A model generated the notes under the pieces. It had not been told where the DNA came from. It made no database searches and worked only from the letters and a program-made list of their open reading frames with translations. Made by a program: the position numbers and the translations under genes. This document shows, in pieces, positions 17,170 through 26,801 of a stretch of DNA of 27,807 bases. The stretch's first letter is position 1. Each line of letters begins with the position of its first letter. The stretch comes from JAZGAE01 sp036475545 (GTDB lineage: Bacteria; Pseudomonadota; Alphaproteobacteria; DATDPM01), in assembly GCA_036475545.1 (NCBI GenBank), contig JAZGAE010000038.1, positions 1 to 27,807 on the forward strand, in the 5' to 3' direction.

Positions 17170-18349
17170 GTTCGTCCATCATCCCCATGAACCGCTCGAA
17201 CAGATACCGGCTGTCGTGGGGGCCGGGGGAGGCCTCGGGGTGGTACTGGACGGAAAAGATCGGCTTGCCCTCCACCTCGAGGCCCTCGAGGGTGCCGTCG
17301 AAGAGGGAAACATGGGTCGCCGCGACCCCCGCCGGCAGGCCGTCGTCCGACACCACGAAGCCGTGATTCTGGCTGGTGATCTCGACCTTGCCGGTGCCTA
17401 AATCCTTGACCGGGTGGTTGGCGCCGCGGTGGCCGTGGTGCATCTTCTCAGTTCTCGCGCCCAAGGCCAGTGCCAGCATCTGGTGGCCGAGGCAGATGCC
17501 GAACAGCGGGATCCCGCTTTCCACCAGCTCGCGGATCGCCGGCACCGCGTAAACCCCCGTTGCGGCCGGGTCGCCGGGCCCGTTGGAGAGGAACACCCCG
17601 TCGGGCCTGCGCGCCAGGATGTCGCTCGCGGGCGTTGCGGCCGGCACCACCGTGACCCGGCACCCGCAAGAGGCCAGGCAACGCAGGATGTTGCGTTTGG
17701 CGCCGTAATCGATCGCGACGACGTGGTGCTTGGGCGCCTTCAACCGCCCGTATCCGGAGGCGAGCCGCCAACGGGTCTCGTCCCACTCGTAAACTTGAAG
17801 GCAGGTCACCTCCTTGGCGAGGTCGAGGCCCTCCATGCTCGGGCAGGCCACCGCCTCGGCCTTCAGACTTGCGATGTCCATCTCGCCGGACGGCTCATGA
17901 CGGATCACCCCGTTCACCGCGCCCAGGTCCCGCAGCCGCCTCGTCAAGCGGCGCGTATCCACGCCCGAGATGCCGACGAGCCCGTAAGCCCTCAGCCACT
18001 CGTCCAGGTGCCGGGTGCTGCGGAAGTTGGAGGGCTCGGTGATGTCCGCGCGCAGGATCAGCCCGCGCGCCGCAGGCGTCGTGGTCTCGATGTCTTGCGC
18101 GTTGGTGCCGACGTTTCCGATATGGGGGAACGTGAAGGTGATGAGCTGGCCGGCGTACGACGGGTCCGTGAGGATCTCCTGATAGCCGGTGATCGAGGTA
18201 TTGAAACAGACCTCGCCGACGGCCGTGCCGGTGGCCCCGACGCCGCGGCCCCGGAACACGCTGCCGTCGGCAAGAACCAGCGCGCCGGTCGCCCCGGCGG
18301 TGTGTCCGGGCGCGTCGGGCGCAGGCGGAGTCAAGGTCTCGCTCGTCAC
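17162..18349 (-). CDS. carA: Carbamoyl-phosphate synthase small (glutaminase) subunit
   Basis: The 395-residue subunit hydrolyses glutamine and passes ammonia to CarB. The N-terminal CPSase domain has FNTSITGYQEILTDPSYAGQ at 49-68 and SGVDTRRLTRRLR at 128-140. The C-terminal class I amidotransferase domain has the nucleophile Cys286 in GICLGHQ and the His370/Glu372 pair in YHPEASPGPHDS, with FLSNGPGDP at 253-261. The first 20 residues are Pro/Ala/Gly-rich and could be a poorly conserved extension; a later start is possible, but ATG 18349 is the first in frame near the divergent promoter region. It is the first gene of the carA-carB-greA unit and divergent from yqeY-dnaG-rpoD. Confidence 0.96.
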
Positions 18350-18666
18350 GGGTCGTTTCTCATTTCGGCGGCGACGGCCGGCCGGGCCCGCGGCCGCACG
18401 GCAGGGCCGCCACGAGCGCCGCGCGGCCGTTCCGGCCTCGCACCCCTTGACGCGCCAGCCGCTTGGCGCAAGATGGCGAGGCCAAGGGCCAAGCCGGCAG
18501 GCAAATTGCCGGTTAGATAAGCAAATCCCGTGCCGGCGTCAAGGCGGTTCAGAGTAAAAATTTTATTCTATTTCAAAAGGTTAATGGAGGGCGAGAATTT
18601 GCCCTGGGCACGGCTTTCCTGTAACGTGGCATTTTTTTCGATTATTTAAAACCGCGTTTTGAGAGC
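18350..18666. promoter_or_regulatory. Divergent promoter region between carA and yqeY-dnaG-rpoD
   Basis: This 317-base gap holds no credible gene. The carA-proximal half is GC-rich. The half next to yqeY (about 18545-18665) is a marked AT-rich island with T-runs at 18559-18567 and 18632-18638, unlike the surrounding DNA, and should carry the promoters. One weak plus-strand candidate is TTGCCC (18599-18604), 17 bp, then TAACGT (18622-18627). On the minus strand TAGAAT within the island is a good -10 but lacks a clear -35. No riboswitch or leader peptide was recognised. Confidence 0.45.
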
Positions 18667-19122
18667 ATGTTGCGAGACGAAATCAACGACGCGCTCAAGA
18701 CCGCCATCAAGGCGAAGGAGGCGCGCAGGACAGGCACGCTGCGCCTCGTGCTCGCGGCGCTCAAGGATCGCGACATCGCCGACCGGGCGAAGGAGCGGGC
18801 CGAGGGGATCAGCGACGACGAGATCCTGCAGATGCTCCAGACCATGGTGCGCCAGCGCCGCGAGAGCATCGAGATGTACGAGAAGGGGCGGCGCGAGGAC
18901 TTGGCCCGGCAGGAGGCCGAGGAGATCGGGGTCATCGAGGAATTCCTGCCCCGGCAGATGTCGGAGGCCGAGATCGAGGGGGCGGTCAAGGAGGCCATCG
19001 CCGAGATCGGCGCGACCGGCCTCAAGGACATGGGCCGCACCATGGCGGCGCTCAAGGAGCGGTGCGCCGGCCGGATGGACTTTGCGAAGGCGAGCAGCAT
19101 CGTCAAAGGGCAGTTGAGCTGA
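18667..19122 (+). CDS. yqeY: GatB/YqeY domain protein
   Basis: The 151-residue product belongs to the YqeY family, related to the tRNA-binding tail of the GatB amidotransferase subunit. Its exact role is unproven. Typical features are MLRDEINDALKTAIKAKEARR at the start, TLRLVLAALKDRDI, a helical middle (MVRQRRESIEMYEKGRREDLA, EEIGVIEEFLPRQMSEAEI) and the C-terminal GLKDMGRTMAALKER and GRMDFAKASSIVKGQL. It is nearly all helix and full length. It is the first gene of the yqeY-dnaG-rpoD cluster, an order common in alphaproteobacteria and some firmicutes. The gap to dnaG is 122 bases and contains two GC-rich hairpins, so expression of yqeY and dnaG may be uncoupled after transcription. Confidence 0.93.
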   Translation: MLRDEINDALKTAIKAKEARRTGTLRLVLAALKDRDIADRAKERAEGISDDEILQMLQTMVRQRRESIEMYEKGRREDLARQEAEEIGVIEEFLPRQMSEAEIEGAVKEAIAEIGATGLKDMGRTMAALKERCAGRMDFAKASSIVKGQLS

Positions 19123-19129
19123 GCCATCT

Positions 19130-19181
19130 CCCCGGGCCGCGGGGTGGCCGCCGCCGGCGCCGCCCGGGCCATCTCCCGGGC
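19130..19181 (+). other. Pair of GC-rich hairpins in the yqeY-dnaG gap
   Basis: CCCCG-GGCCG-CGGGG (19130-19144) and GCCCGGG-CCATCT-CCCGGGC (19162-19181) are perfect 5- and 7-bp stems. The sequence GCCATCTCC(C)CGGGCCGC occurs at 19123-19140 and again at 19168-19184, so part of the gap looks duplicated. There is no T-tract, so an RNA-processing or stability element is more likely than a terminator. Confidence 0.45.
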
Positions 19182-19244
19182 CGCTCTTCGGCGCGCCGAG
19201 GCCGGGCCGGCAGTGCTGGGCGCAGGTGTTGGATTAGGCTGGGA

Positions 19245-21104
19245 ATGGGGTTTTCGCCTGACTTTCTCGAGGAGGTTCGCGGCCGCGTGGCGCTCGCCGG
19301 CGTCATCTCCCGCAGGGTCCAGCTCAAGAAACGGGGGCGCGAATACCTGGGCCTGTGCCCGTTTCACAGCGAGAAGACGCCCTCCTTCACGGTCAGCGAG
19401 GAGAAGGGCTTCTTCCACTGCTTCGGCTGCGGCGCCCACGGCGACGTCATCGAATTCGTGATGCGCGCCGAGGGGCTCGCCTTTCCTGAGGCGGTGGAAC
19501 GCCTGGCGGGCGAGGCCGGCATGCCGCTTCCGGTCCAGTCCGAGGAAGAGCGCGAGCGCGAGCGAGAGCGCCAATCCCTTTACGACGTGGTCGAGGCCGC
19601 CTGCGCCTGGTTCGAACGCCGCCTCGAAGGCGCGCCCGGCAGGGCCGCGCTCGAGTACCTGAAGCGGCGTGGCCTGGATGAGGCGATCATCGCCCGGTTC
19701 CGTCTGGGCTTCGCCCCGGACTCGCGCCGGGCCCTCAAGGCCGCGCTGTGCGCGGAGGGGGCCGCGGCGGACGGAAGGAGTACGGGCGCCGGCAAGGCCC
19801 AACGGATTCCCGAGGCTGCGCTGATCGCCGCCGGCCTCCTCATCAGGCCCGAAGATGGCGGGGCCAGCTACGACCGCTTCCGCGGCCGCGTGATCTTCCC
19901 GATCACGGATAGGCGCGGCCGGGTGATCGCCTTCGGCGGGCGGGCTCTCGGTGACGGGACGCCGAAGTACCTGAACTCGCCGGACACGCCGCTGTTTCAC
20001 AAGGGCCGCGTGCTGTACGGCTTCGCCGCGGCGCGCAAGGCGGCGTTCGAGGCGGGGGAGATCATCGTCACCGAAGGCTACATGGACGTGATCGCGCTGC
20101 ATCGCGCCGGCTTCGCCAACGCGGTGGCGCCCCTTGGCACTGCCTTGACCGAGGAGCAGATCAAGGAGCTGTGGCGCGCCGCTCCGGAGCCGACCCTCTG
20201 TTTCGACGGCGACGAGGCCGGCGTCCGCGCCGCCGCCGCCGCGGCCGAACGGGTGCTGCCGCTCTTGAAGCCGGGCCTGTCGTTGCGCTTCGCGAGCCTT
20301 CCCGCGGGCGAGGATCCGGACAGCTTGATCGGGGCCGGCAGGGCCCCGGCCATGCGGGAGATCCTGGACCGCGCGCGGCCGCTCGCCGACATCGTATGGG
20401 AGATCCAGACCGCGGGCCGCGCCTTGGATACGCCCGAGCGGCGCGCGAGCTTGCGCAAACGCCTGAACGATCTGGCCCGCGGGATCCCGGACGCCGGGGT
20501 GCGCGACGAGTATTTCCGCGACTTCAGGAAGAGGATCGACGCGGCCTTCGGGCCGGGGCCGAGGCGCGGCACGGCCCGGCGCCATCCCGCCCCCCAGGAC
20601 GCGGGACGGGGCACGAAAACGCGGCTGGACACGGAGGCGCTGCTACAGAAGGCGCTGCTCGCCACCCTCATCAGCCACCCGGGGCTCCTCGACGAGGTGG
20701 GCGAGGAGCTGGGGAGCGTTGAATTCGGCGCCCCCGAGCTCGACCGGCTTCGCCAGGACATCTTGGAGGTTGCAGCCAATCCGGCACTTGACACCGCCGG
20801 CTTGAAAAGCCACCTGATTGCGAAGGGACATTCCGGGGCGTTGCAGGCGCTCCGGCAGCCGGATGTGCGCTTGCATTCGGAGTTTGCGCGCCCCGGCGCA
20901 TCGATCGAGAGCGTTCGCGCTTGGTGGACCCAGGCCTTTGGCAGGTGCCGGCTCTCGACGGTCCACGCCCAGGTGCAGGAGGCCCAAAAGGCCTGTGGTG
21001 AGAACCCGACGTCGGAGAACGCGGAGCGGCTGAAGAATTTGAAGAAATACCTTCATGAGGTTCAGGCCGCGGTTTCGGGGACGGACGAGGTTGTCGTCCC
21101 ATAA
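19245..21104 (+). CDS. dnaG: DNA primase
   Basis: The 619-residue primase makes RNA primers at the replication fork. The zinc-binding domain has Cys38, His41, Cys59 and Cys62 (CPFHSEKTPSFTV, FFHCFGCGAHGD), almost as in E. coli DnaG. The RNA polymerase domain includes IFPITDRRGRVIAFGGR and KYLNSPDTPLFHK. The TOPRIM part follows with Glu277 in TEGYMDVIALH and the acidic CFDGDEAG at 319-326. The C-terminal 170 residues form the helicase-binding domain and are less conserved. The ATG at 19245 gives the expected N-terminus MGFSPDFLEEVR; the longer open frame upstream overlaps yqeY. A GAG/CGC codon run at about 19549-19572 encodes a charged EERERERERQ linker. It sits between yqeY and rpoD. Confidence 0.96.
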   Translation: MGFSPDFLEEVRGRVALAGVISRRVQLKKRGREYLGLCPFHSEKTPSFTVSEEKGFFHCFGCGAHGDVIEFVMRAEGLAFPEAVERLAGEAGMPLPVQSEEERERERERQSLYDVVEAACAWFERRLEGAPGRAALEYLKRRGLDEAIIARFRLGFAPDSRRALKAALCAEGAAADGRSTGAGKAQRIPEAALIAAGLLIRPEDGGASYDRFRGRVIFPITDRRGRVIAFGGRALGDGTPKYLNSPDTPLFHKGRVLYGFAAARKAAFEAGEIIVTEGYMDVIALHRAGFANAVAPLGTALTEEQIKELWRAAPEPTLCFDGDEAGVRAAAAAAERVLPLLKPGLSLRFASLPAGEDPDSLIGAGRAPAMREILDRARPLADIVWEIQTAGRALDTPERRASLRKRLNDLARGIPDAGVRDEYFRDFRKRIDAAFGPGPRRGTARRHPAPQDAGRGTKTRLDTEALLQKALLATLISHPGLLDEVGEELGSVEFGAPELDRLRQDILEVAANPALDTAGLKSHLIAKGHSGALQALRQPDVRLHSEFARPGASIESVRAWWTQAFGRCRLSTVHAQVQEAQKACGENPTSENAERLKNLKKYLHEVQAAVSGTDEVVVP

Positions 21105-21149
21105 TACGGGGGGAATGGCGTAACTGGTTGGGGTGATTGGGGCCGCGGC

Positions 21150-21165
21150 GCCGGCGTGCGCCGGC
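21150..21165 (+). other. GC-rich hairpin in the dnaG-rpoD gap
   Basis: GCCGGC-GTGC-GCCGGC forms a perfect 6-bp stem with a 4-base loop in the 98-base gap. No T-tract follows. E. coli carries an RNA-processing site between dnaG and rpoD, and this hairpin occupies the matching place; an equivalent function is only inferred. Confidence 0.4.
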
Positions 21166-21202
21166 GGGCCGTGGATTCGCTTTATGCGGGGGCAAGAAGC
21201 GC

Positions 21203-23188
<1,986 letters not shown>

Positions 23189-23259
23189 ATCCAGAGAGAC
23201 CGCACGGCCCCGGTGCGCCGCTTGCAGCGCCTGAGAAGAAGTTGATATAGAGGGCGCAC

Positions 23260-23336
23260 GGGCCCGTAGCTCAACTGGTTAGAGCAGGCCGCTCATAACG
23301 GTCTGGTTGCAGGTTCGAGTCCTGCCGGGCCCACCA
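23260..23336 (+). tRNA. tRNA with CAU anticodon, most likely tRNA-Ile2 (lysidine-modified)
   Basis: A full cloverleaf can be drawn over 77 bases: acceptor GGGCCCG/CGGGCCC, D stem GCTC/GAGC, anticodon stem GGCCG/CGGTC with loop CTCATAA, T stem GCAGG/CCTGC with loop TTCGAGT, discriminator A and encoded CCA. The anticodon is CAU. C4-G69 and C5-G68 in the acceptor stem match the pairs used by TilS to recognise tRNA-Ile2 in E. coli, and the anticodon arm and CTGGTTGCAGG variable/T region also look more like tRNA-Ile2 than elongator tRNA-Met. Elongator tRNA-Met remains possible. It is not initiator tRNA, since its first pair is a normal G-C. Confidence 0.93.
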
Positions 23337-23337
23337 C

Positions 23338-23429
23338 CCTACGCCTCCCGCCTTCGCGAAGCCCGCTTCGGCGGGCGAAGGTAAGGTCGGCTTCGGGTGG
23401 CGAGCCACGCGAAGGCGGTTAGGCGTAGG
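23338..23429. repeat. Long nested palindrome A, directly after the tRNA
   Basis: CCTACGCCT (23338-23346) pairs with AGGCGTAGG (23421-23429). Then CCGCCTTCGCG (23348-23358) pairs with CGCGAAGGCGG (23408-23418), giving about 20 bp of stem with one small bulge. Inside sits GCCCGC-TTCG-GCGGGC (23361-23376), a hairpin with the very stable UUCG tetraloop. It begins two bases after the tRNA CCA end. It may help terminate or process the tRNA transcript, or be a dispersed palindromic repeat. Confidence 0.75.
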
Positions 23430-23432
23430 AGT

Positions 23433-23497
23433 GTCCGCCGAAGCTCCTGCCTGCGCGAAGCCGGAGCTTCGGCGAAGGCAGGTTAGCGAAGGCGGAC
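23433..23497. repeat. Nested palindrome B with two mutually exclusive foldings
   Basis: CGCCGAAGCTCC (23436-23447) and GGAGCTTCGGCG (23463-23474) are perfect 12-bp inverted repeats. The same region can instead pair GTCCGCC (23433-23439) with GGCGGAC (23491-23497) and CCTGCCT (23446-23452) with AGGCAGG (23476-23482). It shares short words with element A (GCGAAGC, TTCGGCG, GCGAAGGCGG), so the two look related. The remaining 23498-23602 is GC-rich with nothing recognised. Confidence 0.7.
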
Positions 23498-23602
23498 TGA
23501 AACCGGCTGGGCGCGCCGGGCGGGCAGGGGCTAGCCTCCGCCGCGCAAGGCCCGCAACCCCTCTTCGATGAGCCAGGGCGCCGCGCGGGCGCCGGTGGCC
23601 GC

Positions 23603-24058
23603 CTACTTGTCGAACGCGACCGAGCTGCGGGATGTGGGCTCGACGAGGCCGGCGCAGTCCTTTGCGGCCAGGCTCGCGCTCTTGCAGGCGAGCACGCCGT
23701 TCAAGAGCAGGCGGGCGACGTCCGCGCAGATCGTGCCCTGGATGTCGAACAACTTGACCCGGGTCTTGGCCGCCGGCAGCGGCGCGGCCTCGATGGCGAG
23801 GCGCTTGGCGATGGCGCCGGCTGCATCGAAGATCACGAGATCGAGGGTCAGGGTCTCGAACTCGGCCCCGGTCTTGTTCTCGAAGACGAAGTACGCGCGG
23901 CAGGCCCCCTCGCGGTCCTCGAGCTTGTTCAATTGAACGGAGAGCGGGCCCTGGGCGCGGGCCGCGCCGGGCGCGATCGCGGCGCCCGTGGCGAGGCAGC
24001 AGAGGGCGATGAGCAGCCTCCGGCGGAGCGGGCGTTCGATGAGCCGCGGGAAAGTCAT
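23603..24058 (-). CDS. Small periplasmic protein of unknown function, four mature cysteines
   Basis: The 151-residue product has a clear signal peptide: basic start (RPLRRRLL), hydrophobic core, and AARA before Gln36 as a likely cleavage site. The mature part of about 115 residues is predicted beta-rich (SVQLNKLED, CRAYFVFENKTG, ETLTLDLVIFD, VKLFDIQGTICADVARLLLNGVLAC) and carries Cys53, Cys111, Cys125 and Cys135, enough for two disulfides in the periplasm. It resembles a conserved alphaproteobacterial hypothetical family, but I cannot name a function. Ribosome site CAGGGAGGG lies just upstream of the ATG. It is convergent with the tRNA/palindrome region and divergent from the lipoprotein gene at 24304, so it is probably a single-gene unit. 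Confidence 0.78.
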   Translation of the reverse strand: MTFPRLIERPLRRRLLIALCCLATGAAIAPGAARAQGPLSVQLNKLEDREGACRAYFVFENKTGAEFETLTLDLVIFDAAGAIAKRLAIEAAPLPAAKTRVKLFDIQGTICADVARLLLNGVLACKSASLAAKDCAGLVEPTSRSSVAFDK

Positions 24059-24303
24059 CCGGTCCCTCCCTGAAATCCCCTATTATCGTTGTGGGCGAAG
24101 AGTCTAGGCCAACGCGGCCCGCTTTGTAACCGCGAAACCGTGCGCCCCGCAGACGGGCGCGGCGCTTGCGAACCGGGCCAAGGGGCCGGGGCCGGGCAAG
24201 CGGCGCGCGGGATCGCGGAAACGTGTGGCCGCGTGAGCTTTGAATCGCGGGATTCGAACCTACATGTCGGTCAAGGGCCCTGCGGGATCGAACGAGGCCG
24301 GTG

Positions 24304-24882
24304 ATGCGCGGACAGAGATGGCGTGAGATTCGGGGAACGGCCCTTCTTCTCGCACTCGCCGGGCTGGGGCTGGGGGCGTGCGAAACCTACGGCGAGCGGT
24401 ACTCGTCCACCTTCGAGGAGGCGCTGGGCCCGGCCGACCGGCGGCAGATGATAGAGACCGCTCAAACGGCGCTGGAGAACAACAAGAGCGGCGAGAGCGC
24501 CAACTGGTCGAATCCCGACACCGACCATCTCGGCACGGTCATGCCGGTCCGCACCTTCGACGCGGACTCAGGTGCTCCCTGCCGCGAGTACCAGCAGACG
24601 GTGACCGTCGAGGGCAAGACCGGCGTCGCCCACGAGACGGCCTGCCGGGAGCCGGACGGCACCTGGAAGATCAGAGGCTCCCCCAATCCCGCCGGGGTCG
24701 CCGTCACCTGGAAGCAGCCCGGCTACCGCGCCGCCGACTATGACTACGGCTATCCCTACTACGGCCACGGCTACCTGTACGGGGGCTACCCCTACCCGTA
24801 CTACGGCCACCGCTACCCCTATTACGGGCACCACACTCCCTACTCCGTTCATCTCGGCTACCGCCATTACTTCGGCTATTGA
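24304..24882 (+). CDS. Lipoprotein with 17-kDa surface-antigen-like domain and Tyr/Gly/His-rich tail
   Basis: The 192-residue product begins with a lipoprotein signal (ALLLALAGLGLGAC), with Cys26 as the lipidated residue. The middle (about 50-125) carries DRRQMIETAQTALENN, NWSNPDT, CREYQQTVTVEGKTGVAHETACREPDG and W. That is the pattern of the RT0821/Lpp0805 and rickettsial 17-kDa surface-antigen-like family, whose members sit in the outer membrane. Residues 146-192 form an odd tail in which 18 of 47 residues are Tyr, with YPYYGH repeated three times and many Gly and His. ATG 24304 is preferred over the adjacent GTG at 24301 because GAGG lies 6 bases before it. Exact role is unknown; the tail is not typical of the family core. 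It is followed by ettA on the same strand. Confidence 0.8.
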   Translation: MRGQRWREIRGTALLLALAGLGLGACETYGERYSSTFEEALGPADRRQMIETAQTALENNKSGESANWSNPDTDHLGTVMPVRTFDADSGAPCREYQQTVTVEGKTGVAHETACREPDGTWKIRGSPNPAGVAVTWKQPGYRAADYDYGYPYYGHGYLYGGYPYPYYGHRYPYYGHHTPYSVHLGYRHYFGY

Positions 24883-25046
24883 CGCCCGCGACGGCGCCAA
24901 CTCGCCGCATTGCCGCTCTAAGCCTGTCGCGCCCGCGGGGCGCGGGCTTGCGTCGGGCGCGGGGACGCGATAAGGAGCGCACGCCCGGTCGCTGCCCGCA
25001 GCGCCGCACGGGTCACCCTCTTCCAACGCGCGCGCAGAGAGATTCC

Positions 25047-26729
25047 ATGGCCTCGTATCAGTACATCTACGTGATGAAAGAGCTCACCAAGGCCTTCCCG
25101 GGCGGCCGGTCCGTGCTCAAGGACATCTGGCTGTCGTTCTTTCCGGGGGCCAAGATCGGGGTCTTGGGCGTGAACGGCGCCGGCAAGTCCACGCTCTTGC
25201 GCATCATGGCCGGGCTGGAGACCGAGTTCTCCGGCGAGGCCGGGTGCGCCGAGGGCGCGACCGTCGGCTTCCTCCCCCAGGAGCCGGCGCTGGACGAGTC
25301 CAAGGACGTGCAGGGCAACGTCCTCGAAGGGCTCGGCGAGATGCAGGCGCTGGTCGAGAGGTTCGAGAGCTTGAGCGCCCGCTTCGCGGACGAGCTGAGC
25401 GATGACGAGATGAGCGCCCTCATGGCCGAGCAGGCGGAGCTCCAGGAGAGGATCGAGGCGGGAAGAGGTTGGGAGCTCGAGCGCACGGTCGAGATCGCCA
25501 TGGACGCGCTCCGCTGCCCGCCGGGCGATGCGCAGGTCGCCACCCTTTCGGGCGGCGAGAGGCGCCGCGTGGCGCTGGCGAGGCTGTTGGTGCAACAGCC
25601 CGACCTGTTGCTGCTGGATGAGCCCACGAACCATCTCGACGCCGAATCGGTCGCGTGGCTGGAGCGGCACCTGCAGGAGTATCCGGGCACCGTCGTGGCG
25701 GTCACCCACGACCGCTATTTCCTCGACAACGTGGCGGGCTGGATCCTCGAGCTCGACCGCGGCCGCGGCATCCCGTTCGAGGGCAACTATTCCGCCTGGC
25801 TGGAGCAGAAGGAGAAGCGCCTCGCCCAGGAGGAGAAGCAGGAGAGCGCCCGCCGGCGCACCCTGAAGGGCGAGCTGGAGTGGATCCGGCAGTCCCCGCG
25901 CGCCCGCCACGCCAAGGCCAAGGCCCGGATCACGGCGTACGAGACCCTGTTGGCCGAGGCCCAAGCGCAGGCGCCCGATCGCGCCCAGATCATGATCCCG
26001 CCGGGACCGCGCCTGGGATCGCTGGTCATCGAGGCCAAGGGCGTGGCGAAGGCGATCGCGGACAACCTCCTCATCGAAGACTTGAGTTTCAAGCTTCCGC
26101 CCGGCGGCATCATCGGCGTGATCGGGCCCAACGGGGCGGGCAAGACCACGCTGCTGCGCATGATCACGGGCGAGGTCGAGCCGGACGGCGGCGAGCTCAG
26201 GCTCGGCGAGACCGTCAAGCTCGGTTGCGTCGACCAATCGCGCGACGCGCTCGCGCCTGAGAACACCGTCTGGGAGGAAATCTCGGGCCGGAATGACGTG
26301 ATCCAGCTCGGCAAGCGCGAGGTCAAGAGCCGCGCCTTCGTGGCCGCCTTCAACTTCACCGGGCCGGACCAGCAGAAGAAGGTGGGCCAGCTCTCGGGCG
26401 GCGAGCGCAACCGGGTGCATCTCGCCAAGATGCTGAAGTCCGGGGCCAACGTGATCCTGCTGGACGAGCCCACCAACGACCTCGACGTGGAGACCTTGAG
26501 GGCGCTGGAGGAGGCGCTGGCCTCGTTCGCCGGCTCGGCCGTGCTGGTCAGCCACGACCGCTGGTTCCTGGACCGGCTCGCCACCCACATCCTCGCCTTC
26601 GAGGGCGAAGCCAAAGTCGTGTGGTTCGACGGGAACTACGCCGAGTACGAGGCCGACCGCAGGCGGCGCCTCGGCGCGCAAGCCGACCAGCCGCACCGGA
26701 TCAAGTACAAGCGCCTCGTGCGGGGCTGA
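25047..26729 (+). CDS. ettA: Energy-dependent translational throttle protein EttA (ABC-F)
   Basis: The 560-residue ABC-F ATPase has two nucleotide domains and no membrane part. It binds the ribosomal E site and gates the first elongation steps according to the ATP/ADP state. Landmarks are Walker A1 GVNGAGKS (41-48), signature LSGGE (167-171), Walker B with catalytic Glu192 (LLLLDEPTNHLD), an inter-domain linker (about 242-325) with EGNYSAWLEQKEKRLAQEE, Walker A2 GPNGAGKT (360-367), LSGGE (449-453) and LLDEPTNDLD with Glu474. The opening (FFPGAKIGVLG) and the ending IKYKRLVRG match E. coli EttA (555 residues) closely, which separates it from Uup and other ABC-F members. The ATG at 25047 after AGAGAG is chosen over a longer frame through the upstream gap. 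It ends at a strong hairpin. Confidence 0.96.
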   Translation: MASYQYIYVMKELTKAFPGGRSVLKDIWLSFFPGAKIGVLGVNGAGKSTLLRIMAGLETEFSGEAGCAEGATVGFLPQEPALDESKDVQGNVLEGLGEMQALVERFESLSARFADELSDDEMSALMAEQAELQERIEAGRGWELERTVEIAMDALRCPPGDAQVATLSGGERRRVALARLLVQQPDLLLLDEPTNHLDAESVAWLERHLQEYPGTVVAVTHDRYFLDNVAGWILELDRGRGIPFEGNYSAWLEQKEKRLAQEEKQESARRRTLKGELEWIRQSPRARHAKAKARITAYETLLAEAQAQAPDRAQIMIPPGPRLGSLVIEAKGVAKAIADNLLIEDLSFKLPPGGIIGVIGPNGAGKTTLLRMITGEVEPDGGELRLGETVKLGCVDQSRDALAPENTVWEEISGRNDVIQLGKREVKSRAFVAAFNFTGPDQQKKVGQLSGGERNRVHLAKMLKSGANVILLDEPTNDLDVETLRALEEALASFAGSAVLVSHDRWFLDRLATHILAFEGEAKVVWFDGNYAEYEADRRRRLGAQADQPHRIKYKRLVRG

Positions 26730-26746
26730 GGAAAGGCGGCGCAGCG

Positions 26747-26774
26747 AGGCGGCGGACCGAATGGCCCGCCGCCT
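26747..26774. terminator. Strong hairpin between convergent ettA and mlaC
   Basis: AGGCGGCGG (26747-26755) and CCGCCGCCT (26766-26774) pair perfectly over 9 bp around a 10-base loop, midway in the 72-base gap between two convergent stop codons. It is well placed to end transcription in both directions. No long T-run follows, so it may be rho-assisted. Confidence 0.5.
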
Positions 26775-26801
26775 TCACGCCGATCGGTTTGTCGAGCCCG
26801 G

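Noticed and set aside
23222..23251. tRNA promoter TTGCAG - 18 bp - TATAGA
   Set aside because: Boxes match consensus poorly (3 and 4 of 6), and read-through from rpoD is equally possible.
24244..24262. tRNA T-arm-like sequence on the minus strand (GGTTCGAATCCCGC)
   Set aside because: No matching 5-bp T stem, acceptor stem or anticodon arm could be built around it, so it is not a tRNA and probably not a recognisable remnant.
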